Origin: Symbiodinium kawagutii
Lineage: Eukaryota > Sar > Dinophyceae > Suessiales > Symbiodiniaceae
Assembly (NCBI GenBank): GCA_009767595.1
Contig: VSDK01016810.1
Coordinates: 5,155-69,154, forward strand
DNA length: 64,000 nucleotides
Direction: 5' to 3'
The translations under genes were made by a program, and so were the position numbers. Below the pieces are notes generated by a model that was given only the letters and a program-made list of their open reading frames with translations, ran no database searches and had not been told where the DNA came from. This document shows, one piece after another, positions 35,205-46,800 of this stretch; the first letter of the stretch is position 1; the number at the start of each line of letters is the position of its first letter.

Positions 35205-35299
35205 GGTTGGTGATGATGGGTGATGGTTGATGATGGTTGATGATGGTTGATGATGGTTGGTGATGATTGGTGATGGTTGATGATGGTTGGTGGTGGTTA
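35205..35299 (+). repeat. TGATGGTTGATG tandem repeat
   Basis: Near-perfect 12-bp units of the same word that pervades the introns of this window. Confidence 0.85.
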
Positions 35300-36268
35300 A
35301 GCTGTTTTAAGCTTGTTCCAATGCGCTCACCAACATCATTGCCGCAGGTATCCCACCAATGATGAGTGGAGAGAGCCTGCGAAAGCCGCACCAGAGGCGC
35401 TGCACCGCACCAAGTGCGATCGGCGCATCGCGATGCTTCTGCTTTGGCCACTGATGGTTGTCAGCCAGACACACGGTCTTGGCGAAGAAGGAGACAGGAT
35501 GATATATCGTTTGGGTTTGCAAGAGACTGTACTTTATCCCAGCAATGGTACCAAGTTCAGTCAGTACACGGGACCCTTCGCAGCCATATACCATATTGAT
35601 CCATATTGCACCACCATGATCATGCAAAGCACTTGGGGTCCGCTTCAATCGGGGTCGCTTTAAACAATGTACCTGCACTACATAAAGCTAGATAAAGCTA
35701 AGTAAAGCTAAATAAAGCTGAATTAATACTTTAAAATCCTAAAACAATCCATCAACCCCTATTCACTCACCACTCACACTCACCACTCACCCCTGTGGCT
35801 CTAAAGGCATGGTGGGTCCATAGATAACCAGGGCAGCCAGCCCCTGACCCAGTGGGAGGTTGTATGTTTTCAAAATAATGTTTGGTGTGATCCTAGCTTT
35901 TTCCTATCACGCAGCTTCACCTGATGACCTTACCCACTAACACGGATTTCCTTTGCTTTTTCTAGCTTTTCCAAGTTTTTACCCTCTCAGTAGCCCAGGC
36001 TAGATTAGGCTAGAAAAAGCTAGATTAGGCTAGATTTTTCCCAGTTTAGGCTAGATTTTTCACAGATTGTCCCTGTGCCTCCTGGATGCTGTAGCACTTA
36101 TCTAACAGCTATTCCCAGATCTATTCCCAGATTTTCCCCCGTCACTCAGGAGCCAATTTAATGGACAATGCATTGAGGGCATAAAAATCAGGGTTGCTTA
36201 GTCCAAAATAGGCTGAAGAAATCGAACTTGATTCAATGAGATTGCCTGAGCCATGGTTGCGGGATTTG

Positions 36269-36329
36269 TCTTGGATTCATCTTGGATTCATCTTGGATTC
36301 ATCTTGGATTCATCTTGGATTATCTTGGA
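36269..36329 (+). repeat. 11-bp tandem repeat CTTGGATTCAT
   Basis: Five consecutive units, the last shortened. Confidence 0.92.
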
Positions 36330-38245
36330 AAAAAGTGAGTTGAAGAAGCCCACTTTGAAGCAGACCCATGCGCTAACCCAAGACATGAACCGGGAAATCA
36401 GTGACCGTAGGAGGACCAAACATTCACCATGGCATGCGCCAAACACCCGTCGAACGGCTGTTTGGGAACGGTTTCCACGGGAAGTCTTGGTCGCAACCGG
36501 GGGGGTGGGGTTCATGGTGCGAAGCGATATCCAAAAACTAGTCACCATGAGCTGGGTGCTTGACAGAAATTCCTTAATCTGATTGCTCAATGTGGCGCGT
36601 TTTGCTTGGCATCTTTGCTCGAGCTGATTTGTCCAGTCCTGCCAAAACGTGTGATCCTCAGTGCTTCGTCCATTGGCCCATTGTGTCTTGCGGGAGTGGT
36701 TTTGTCAGACGGCAGTTCTTGACCCAGGTAGCTGATGAGATTCCTGTGGTTTTGGGCCGCCTTGCGGCCAGCCCTGGCTGCGCCAGCCCTCCGTACTGCT
36801 ACAGCACTCCTTTCCGAGGAGCACGGACGGCACGGCGGTGGATGAGAGACTGCCCAATGAGGGTTTTCCGTCAGCTTTTAGGGAGAGACATCAGCGACGT
36901 GGACAAACCCGCAGAACATCACAGAGAAAATCCCAGGCTGCTGAGGCATCGGTTGATCAAGGCCGAACTGAACTACCTTAACTAAGTTGGTCCTTTTGGG
37001 TGACCTGGGGAGTCAAAAGAACAGCAGGAAAGCTGAGTGCATCAGCTTGCTGACCGTGGTTGTAGGGGGTTATGATCAGTGGCTATTCACGTTGTCAACG
37101 CCTGTGGGTGACCTAGCCTGCGGCCACCACGGTTCATTTGTCTCAGCCAGGGTTTCATGGGGACACCGCCGGGGGACGGCAGATATGACAGCACCGTAGG
37201 AGACTTTGCGAAGCTTTTCGAGCTATGAATCGAACTTGCTGTCCTTGATGGGGCAGGTGGGAGCAGACTGGACAGTAGCGGACGTACCCAGGTATCTGAC
37301 ATGTTTCATCGTTGATAATCCCTACTAGAATCCGCGAAGGGGTTGACGAGTTGGGTTTTCACCACTGCTCCATCGGCATTGAACATGTGGTCTTGGTTTG
37401 GCCGTAGATGGAGTCACTTCAGTCTATGAGCAATACGACTAGAACCATTATCATGAGGCCATATTTGGTGTGCCCCTGCCAGTCTCATATTCCTTGGTGA
37501 ATTGGAACTGCTGGTGTTAGGTACAAGTTCCCTCCCTCATTTTCGCGCATGTATCCCTTGTTGCCAGTGCTTGTTCCTGACTGGACCCATCCGTGAAGCT
37601 TGTAGCCACCATTGTTCGCATCACCAGGCTGACAGATCCCCATGTCCCCCCCGGGTGTTTGTGACCTTGGGGCGGAGCTTGCAGGCAACTGAAGCCAGGG
37701 ATGATCTGCAAGAAGCCAATCACCTGCAAGTGATCTCGGAGTGCCTCATTTGCAACACCCCAATCGGTGCTGCGCCAAAAGAATCACCAACAACTTGATC
37801 CCCAAATTAGGACCAGTCTTCCGCCATCTTCCGCCTATTCTGGCTGGTACAATATGCACATGCAGCATTCACATGTCTTTTGTGTTGCATTCATACTGCT
37901 AATTCTCTATAGACATGTATGACAAACACCATGTAAAGGTTTTATTTGATTGCTAGCTGATCTCACACAACCATTGAAGACAATATATGTTTATAACTCG
38001 TTCATCTCTTATACCAAACTCAATGTATAATTAACCTTTTTCTAGTTGTTCACATCAAACATTGAGATGGGATCTAAGACATCAAAAAAAGCTATAGTTT
38101 TTGTCAGACATCAAACATCCAACACTTCACATCAAACAAGACGACCCCAAAAACGTGTTGGGATGTTCACGGATCCTCGCCTCGCGATGAGGTCCTTGAG
38201 CGATGTTTTCTTGCAGAACATTTCCAAAGAGGTGACGGATCGAAG

Positions 38246-38279
38246 CTTGGCATAGCTTGGCATAGCTTGGCATAGCTTC
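38246..38279 (+). repeat. 10-bp tandem repeat AGCTTGGCAT
   Basis: Three exact units and a partial fourth. Confidence 0.85.
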
Positions 38280-39508
38280 TGGATCAGGGAAACCATGGGA
38301 TTTTCTATGGTTGACTATGGTTGAAAGTTGTTTCATAGAGGCTATTTAGGGGTTATAACTGGGCAGATTTGCCATTAAAGCGATATAGTCTCTTTAGAGT
38401 CATATTGCAGAAGCACACATACTCACCCAGATCCAAAATTAGTTTCGAGCTGCGAAAGTGCATGCAGTACACCATGTACATGCACTCAAAGGCAATTTCA
38501 TGATATTTACCAAAAATATACACGACTGATTTCCGATGCTGAGTAATTCCTGTGGCTGATAACGGTTGACAACAGTAAATTGATAGTTGCTAGTCATGTT
38601 GACTAGCAATAGTTGATCACGGCCAATCGTGGCGGATAAGAAAGGAGAGAGAAATTAAACTCCATTGAGACTCAAACATTCGCCAGTTATATCGTCATTG
38701 TTCACTGATCCCTTGTTTGAAAATTCGATGTTTGGATTTGGATCAGTTCTGATTTGTAACGACGGTGGGTCATTTCAGCTGATGCTAACCGCAGTGAATA
38801 GTTAGTTCAACCAGGTCCTTTTCTCCTGCGGAGTTCTCGCCACCACTTGGAGCTTCCCAGGATTCCTGCACCACATGAGGACCCAGGCGCACTTGCGGAC
38901 CTTGCGGGCGTTGGTAGCTGGGTGGGTTGGTGAGTTGGTGGGTGATGAGTTGGTTGGTGGGTAGGTAACTAGGTTGGTTGGTTGTACTTCGCCAGTGGTG
39001 TCTGCCACCTGTGTCTCCATACTTTATGGCAACGATAAACTATAGTGGTCGGAGCGACCATTCTTAGAGGATATAGGAGAACCATAGTGAAGAGAGGTAC
39101 CCAACAGATACTTTGATCAATGGAAAATCCGGCAACGATAATGCTCAACGATGGGCGAGAGAGGGAGAGGGAAGGCAACAACCCCGACAGCTCAGGAAAC
39201 GAAAACACTTTGTTTGTTTTAACATGTTTTAACGCAGTCTAGATCACTGAACGCCCTAGACGTGGAGATCCTTTCTAAGCATCATACATCATACGCCATC
39301 GCCACTATGAACATTATGAACACTTAGTGGCTATGATCAAACATGTTCCAACGTTCTAGCAAGACAGTCCCAGAAATCGCAGCTGGCAGGTAGATGCTCT
39401 GCAGTCTTCCATTCCCGATCGACTTGCAGCGAGCCAGGACACACTGGACGCTAAGAAACTCTAGATGGTTGCAAACCAAAGTGGGATGATCCAAGTCATG
39501 GCTCGATA

Positions 39509-39623
39509 TGGCTCTGGGTCAATATTAATCAACCAATAATGGCTTATAGTGACAAACCAATAATAGGGAAAACAATGGTTAATGATGTGGGAACCAGGGG
39601 TACGGGGTTTTGACCCACTGCCA
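39509..39623. mobile_element. Short inverted-repeat element, TGGC/TGGGTCAA family, copy 1
   Basis: 115 bp. Starts TGGCTCTGGGTCAA and ends with the complement of TGGCAGTGGGTCAA. Flanked by TA on both sides. About 80 percent similar by eye to 45229-45344, including AATCAACCAATAATGG and GGTTAATGAT blocks. Confidence 0.75.
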
Positions 39624-40735
39624 TATATGAAAAAAGTGTTTGCGGAAGTTTTGGTGTTAACCAACTGCGACTGTCCGTCGTTTGAGAGTGGAAAATGACG
39701 AAGTTTGCTCGCAGAAGCATTTGGATCACGTGCTGTCCCTGTTCTACAAGTGCCCCCGACGCATGTGAAGGATCCGCAGTGGACATGCTGAGTCGTTTGT
39801 GATTGAGTTTGCTAAGTTTGCTCCCTCATTTTTTGAGCTTTAATTCCTGAACACGCTTCAGGTGCGACGCGGAGAGGCTAACAAAACTGGCCTTCGCCAC
39901 TTGTTCAGAAAGTACAGGATCGATGTTGTTAGTGAATGGATCGCCATCAAGCGATATTCAGTTAGGGGTTCTGTGGCGGATCCTTATCGATCAATGTGGG
40001 ACTTTTACCAAAAAGTATGGAGGTTCCGTCAAGACCCCCGCAATTGGTTGCTTCTTTTGGAAACGACCACACGTGCCACTGGTTTGGGGTAGGCTGTTTG
40101 CTTTTCATTCCAGATGGTGGCCGGTAGACAGTCCGGAAGACATGCAAGCAATCTAAAGACCCTGGTCGGTTGGTTTTGTTGATACGTTGGTGGGTTGGTT
40201 ATGGTTCGCTTTGGCTGGTTGGCTACTCACAGGTAGCTTTTGCCTGTTTTGCCCTTCTTTGGTTGTCGGTGCTTGGCGGCTCTTATGTCCTAGGTCGTTT
40301 TTCCATTCTCTCTGTTGATTTCAGGCGTCCATGTGTCTCTGGGTTGTTGGGGAAATTGACGGGAAAACCATAAGGAACCCCTATATTTGATGGCTAAAAC
40401 AAAGATTTCCGGTCGATTTTTTCCCATCAATCAACCCGTTGTGAATGCGGAACTGCGGGCTCAGCTTGGCTCAGACGGGGCGTCTGCATTTAGGGCGGCC
40501 GCTCACAGCTTCGCCATGCCCATCCCTGCCACGGCAAACTGCGTTACTCAGACTGAGATGGGAAGCCGAAGTTGGTTCCTGACTTTTTGGTCATAGTTGG
40601 TGATTGATGAGCTTCATAGGCTGATAAGAATCATAGATCTTGATCTCATTGGTTTTTCAGAGTTGTTGGGAACCAACTGGAAGGAACCTTGCACATCCAC
40701 GGCATCAAGCTGACCACTGGCACGATGTTGCTGAG

Positions 40736-40848
40736 GTGGTGGAGAGCCCTGAGCTGAAGGCTTTGGAACTCTTCATCGACCAGAAAAACTCCGAGATTTT
40801 GAGTCGTTTCGATGACTTGCTGAAGCAGCAGCAGTCGCTTGGTGCAAG
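40736..40848 (+). CDS. Channel exon a: N-terminal coiled coil
   Basis: Encodes VVESPELKALELFIDQKNSE then ILSRFDDLLKQQQSLGA plus two bases. GAG/G acceptor; a GC donor (AAG/GCTCTG) gives the phase needed for the next exon (GAR/SSNES). Confidence 0.7.
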
Positions 40849-43800
40849 GCTCTGCGGTTGCTGGTGTGGTGCTTCAGCAGCTGTGGCCGGAGCCAACTTC
40901 AGAGGTCCAGGAGCTTGTCATAGCTATCAACTTGCAGCGGAATCCCCTTCCATGCTTTTCCTTGGAATCAATTTTTCAGCTGGGCTATCTAGAAGCAACT
41001 TTCATCCCAAAAACGACCAATAAGAAAGATTCATCATGTTAGAGGAGGTCATATCAACCAATGAAAATACAGAGGTTTGGGGGATGCCGACGTCTATGGC
41101 AACCATGGATGGCCTGAGTGCTAACTAATTAGTTTTTTACCTTCCCATTGTGGATTATGAACTACTCAAGCTGCCTATTCACCATTTACCATTGTTAATT
41201 CGTAAGACCATATCACCAACCATAAAGAACGATATTTTTTGCTTGTTAACCATTCACTTCTTTAGTTGCAGCTTATAAGCAGCTATTCACCCTTATCCGT
41301 GTAGGCTATTATTAGGCACTGTGGCTGATTCTTATCTCCTCATATCCCGTAGTAGTAGCCAGCCACCTAGGTACCAGCTTAGCACAAACGCGTATATAGT
41401 ACTGTCACCATTCGCTTCTTTAGGTTCCATTGTAACCATTAATATTTGCCCCTTTTCCTGAATACTAGCCACTATTAGTTGATATTGATTTGCCGGTCAG
41501 CCATTGTATATTAGTTGATTATTGCCCCTGCGAACCAGCGGAGGAACCCTTCACTCCTTAAGTTCTCCGAGCAACCAATAGTGGTTACTAAGTAGTAGTG
41601 CGAGCATCGGGCTAGTCACCATGTGATCTGGTTTGTCACTGACTTTGCAACCGTTCACTGCTAGTTGATCATGACTAGTAGTTCCCTAACTGGCTATCGT
41701 TGCTAAGCTAGTAGCTAGTGACCAAGCATGCAGCGGCAGCGGTCACCATTAGTTAATTAATTACTGCGCTGAACTGAGCCTGCTTATTGTTAACCATGTT
41801 TAAACGATGACCCATCATAATGAACCATTGCTTGATAAACCATCATTGGTTCACATCAGCCATATCATCAAACTCCTCCTTACCAATAAAAACAGAGAAT
41901 AACCAACAATAGGAGGTTCATATAAGCCATTTAGTTGACAAACCGAGAGAGGGCTTGGAGCCGCCCATTGGTTACCAGTGGTTGCAATGGTTAGCTTAAT
42001 AGATATTTTCCAAACAATAAGAAATCCGAAAAAAAGGAAGAAAAACAAAAAAAATCTGAAACAAATCCGTAAAACAAAAACAAAACAATACGAACAAATA
42101 TGATATAAATCCGAAAAGAAACTCCGTGAAAAACTGAAAATATCGAGAAAAAAAAATCCGGTCAGAGCCCCCCGCTAAAAGCGCCCGCTCCAAGGTTGGT
42201 TGAGCAGCTGGTGAGGACACGAACTCTTCCCCCTTCGTGGACAGCGAGACGAGCGAAACCTGGCGTTGGCAGCTCCTGGTGGGTTGGTTCATGGAGGATG
42301 TGATGTCATTGGTGGATGCTTCGGAATGGTGCATTTAATGGTTCATTAATGGCCAATTGATGAATAACTTATAACATCTTATAACTGATGGCTAATTCAT
42401 GGCTCATCAATGGCCAATGAATGACCAATCAATGGCCAGTTACTGGCTCATGCATGGCTAGTTGATGGCTAGTTGATGCTTAAATTTGTGGTTGATGGAT
42501 TTTCAATGGTTAATTGACGGTTTCTTATCCTCCTTCCAGTGACGGCACTTTTGTTAGTTTTTAGGTCTATGACTTGTGTGCGTGATGGGTTGGGTTGGGG
42601 TGGGGCATGTTTTTTGTTCTTGCGATTTTGCACACACCATTGATGCTACGCTGTTCCTTGGACACAGTCCATGGATAATACACTGATGATGGGGTAGGAT
42701 GGAGTGGGGTGGGGCATGCCGGCCATGTGAACGCTCGTGTGAACCTGCACACATCTGCACACGCCATTGCCGCTACGCGGATCATGGGGTAAGACAAGCT
42801 GATGTCATTGGGCAAGCTGATGAACAGGGTTAACAACAACATAGGCCACTGGAAGTGACAACTCTCGCTTTGAATCGCCCTGGAGGGATTGACCGTTGAA
42901 CTAGCGGTTCATTTAGCAGCGTTCCAGTGTGCAGTTTTCGGTGTTTGTTGAAGCTATGGGACAATATTCGCGGAGTCAACATTGATAAAATGAAGCATTA
43001 ACCTTGTTAGTAGGCCACACGAGCTAGCCTACTACGCCAATGGATCTTAGTAGACAAATATTCGATACTGAGAGTTTCATAAATCACAATGTGTTTCATT
43101 GGTTTATTATTTTCGTTCAGGCCAAGGTATTTGGCAGCACCGTTGCCACCTTCGTACAAGGTAGTATGGAAAAGAAATGCACATATTCGCAATAAGTCCT
43201 GTTCATATAGGGATCCCCAAAAATCGCCGGCCTATTGCCATAAGCGATTATACCCTATGGCTTGACCACCAGTTCTCCACCTTTTTCGTTGTGACCTTGC
43301 TGTCCCTGAAGCCTCCCAGGAGCTCAAACGAGAGCAACGTCTCGCTACCGGTGCCTGCACCGCTGTCGAATGACAATGCTGCAATCAAACCACGCAACTC
43401 CTACGACAAGGCGAAGGCTGACAACAGCTTGAGGCGGCAACCGTTTTATGGAGAACCCCAGCCGCGCAAGGAGCCCCCAGTGGATCGAAAGAACGAAGAT
43501 GTGGTAAAAATTGGATCGCGAATCTGGAAGTTGGAGATCTTTTTTTCGGTGGTCATTATTAGCAACGCCGTTTTGCTGGGTGTTCAAACCGAGTGGGCGG
43601 CCAGAAATTTCACCACAGAAGAGCCTTTGGCTTTTACTTTGATCCAAACAGCCTATGCGGTGCTCTTCGTTGTCGAGATCATGTGGAGGATCAGCCTCTC
43701 TGGCTGCAAAGCATACCTGTGTTCCAATGATTGGGCCTGGCATTTGCTGGATGTCGTTGCTGGCGCGGATGTTCAGTGCAATGTTTTTCTTTTTTTTGAG

Positions 43801-46800
43801 GTCCACCCATAAAGATGATTTTTCTCTTTTTTTTGAGGTCCACCCATAAAGAAGATTAATTTAGCAAGCTCACATGTATGGATGTTGCGTGGATGCTGGT
43901 GTCATTTCCAGATTAAACCCAATCCAATTCATATTAATGTTATCAACCACACTTCTACGTACGATTGCTGGTTATGTATATCTTCTGTTGCTGGTGTTGT
44001 CAGGCTAGTTGTCAAGACATTTATCAACACTATCGTTGCGTATTCTCGCCCACTGTCATCAACCATTATTGCTTATTTCCAACCACCATCAACCCGTTAT
44101 AAAAGTCGTCATCCATCATTTTCAACCCATCCAACTCGCTATAATTCTGAACCAACCGTAATTCTGAACCTTTAGTATCCTCCAGGAGTGGCTACACCCA
44201 TCACCTTCCAAACAAATGTTTAGTGCATTATAACCTGTTCATGTCAGCCAGCAGCATTGCCCAGCATCAACCAGTATGCATTATTTGGTTTTTTTCCATC
44301 AAATATTTACTGGATAAACCACTAGCTAATCATGAATTAGCCATCATGCTCTCCTACAATTAGCCATGGATTGACCATCAAGCATTGCTAACCACCATAG
44401 CCAATAACTAGTCTATGAAGTAATTATCAATTCACCATCAACTAACTATGACTAAGCATCGATCCAGCATCAACCATCATCATCCTCTACCTTCTACACC
44501 TTCGACTATCAATAGCCGCCATGAACCAACAGTTGGCCATCAGAAACTAAGCATTGACTAACCATCATTCTTCCTTTCAACTTTCATTCAATTAGCCATG
44601 GCCCCTACTACCCACAACACCCACCAGCTAAGAATCATTAAACCATCCATTCAGCATCAACTAACCGTTACTCATTAACCATTATTTAACCGAGCCATTA
44701 AAACACCATTGGTAAGCATCAATTATTGCAACTGAGCATCAACTAACCATAATATCTGACATATCTAACCACCAACCTGCCATACATTAACCATCAATTT
44801 GAACCATCAACTTGCCATTCACCACCAACCTGCCATGCACTAACCATCAATTTGAACCATCAACCAGCCATGAATCATCAATCAACTGGCCATTACCCAT
44901 CAACTTTAGCCATTCATCGTCAAAAGTCACCACTGAAATTCACCCAACCTTCCCACCTGCCATGCATTAACATCATTTAACCATCAACTATAGCCATCAA
45001 ATCATCAAAAGTCACCACTGTAACTCGCCCAACCTTGCCACCTTCGTCATGGCACCATCAGGTCGTCACCATCAGCGCCGTGTTCGACGTCCTCGCGAGC
45101 TTTTTGGGCTTTGCCACGGCCATGGGCGGCTCCCGGGGCAGCGGCTTTCGGCTGCTGCGCGTCATGAAAATCGCACGCCTGGTGCGGGCCATTCGCATCG
45201 TCAAGGCGTGGGCAGTGGTGATGGCAGGTGGCTATGGGTCAATATATTAATCAACCAATAATGGTGGTTGATAACCAACAAACTATAGGGAAACTAATGG
45301 TTAATGATAGGGAACCAGGGGTACAGGGTTTTGACCCACTGCCAGGTTGCAACCGGTGATTTCGGTTGAAGCAGTTCACCAAGAATTTCATGGGGGATAG
45401 TAACTGGTTAGTAGGGGATTTTTTTCACCAAGCAAGAATGGTATGCCAATCATAGGGATATGGCTGGTTAATGGTCAACTAGCTCGTTAATGGTTGATAA
45501 TAGGGCGTGATCAATTATAGGGGATATATATCAACTATATGGCGAGTTGGGTCAAGCAGTGAACCAACCAACTAAGGGGGAATAAGTTCACCAACAAGTT
45601 CATAGTGGGAAAGCCATGGTCAATGATAGGGGACCAGGGGGACTAAGGGTGAACTGACCCACTGCCATCTTGGTTGATAATAGGAGGTATTGCACCAACC
45701 AAGAATGGTCAAAGAACTATGGTGGGCTTTAATGCGGGGTAATAATGAATAAGAATAAGACCAATGTTCAAGAGGCGGAGTTCTGGTACCTCCCTAGTAG
45801 GTATCCAACCCAGTTAGCTGGTACAAACCAGCTGGTTACCTTTATAGAGTAGGGTATAGTAGACCTGAAACGCAAAAATTCCAAGCGCGATCCGACTTTT
45901 CTCGACCAGTTTTTTCAGTGTTGGCTTAAACTCAGGATAACTGTTAATGAATATTTTGATGTTGATGGTGGCTAAACTATATTATCGGACCATCAAATAT
46001 GGATCGACATGGGCTGCAACATGTGGTTAATTGTGGTTCGGTAGTATGAGCCAACTAAACATTAGAACCACCCTGAAGATAGAACATGGACCTTTTTGAA
46101 TATGTAAGTGGTCTCAGCATGGATTAATCATGGGGGATATTCTACCTACCGAAGGGTGAAGAGTATGGGGGATATCCAGGGTGACGAGTTTTCAGGCTCG
46201 TTGAAAAATGATCACCTTCACCGGTCAGCTCGCCCATGTTCAGAGTCGTAGCCTCCAAGCTGAATCTGCCATTTTTTTGACAACGGCAATATGGTGGTTT
46301 CTCAAAATTTGGAGGCCCCAAATCATCCAATATTAACCAAACCGATGTTCATAAACCAACCACTTTTTGGATCCCCTATTTTGAGAAACACCCATATCAA
46401 CTGTGAATGGAGCTTTGAGTTTATCATGGCTCATCACCCGAAGTAGCACCTAGGAACCCTAGTTGGTCGATCGAAGTGAGCAACATGCTCCTGGTGAAGA
46501 ACCAAGCCATCATTCCCAACCATGGCTGACCCACTGTAGGGTGAAGATGCAATGGAGAACTTTCCAGCAAGCCTGGAAACCCTGGCCTACAAATTTGGTC
46601 AAGAAAGAACAGATAAAAATAACATACAAAAAACAACAATATAACTACATGTTAAAACCTATCAACAATAATTAAAAAATACTGTACCCAAAAAACATTC
46701 AAAGAAGAGGATAAACAGGTGAAGATTTCCACTTGATATGTCCCTCGGGCGCTCCTGACCTGAGACTTGAAGCCTCTTCACCCCGCTGGGAGGTGCTCCG

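Larger units (their letters stand above)
32520..40735. other. Interval between transporter and channel, no supported gene
   Basis: Holds several short tandem repeats (listed separately), one TGGC-family element and a few GC-rich tracts that might be exons of the channel 5' end (near 35348-35450, 36727-36985, 40440-40590). None gives a conserved motif or an unambiguous phase, so none is called. Confidence 0.5.

Noticed and set aside
35307-35678. Overlapping frames on both strands
   Set aside because: No motif or phase support; GC-rich only over about 100 bases.
36590-36985. 131-residue open frame
   Set aside because: Starts at a TTG, GTG or similar codon rather than a supported ATG, has no recognisable motif and no clear splice phase to either neighbour gene; kept only as a possible exon-like tract.
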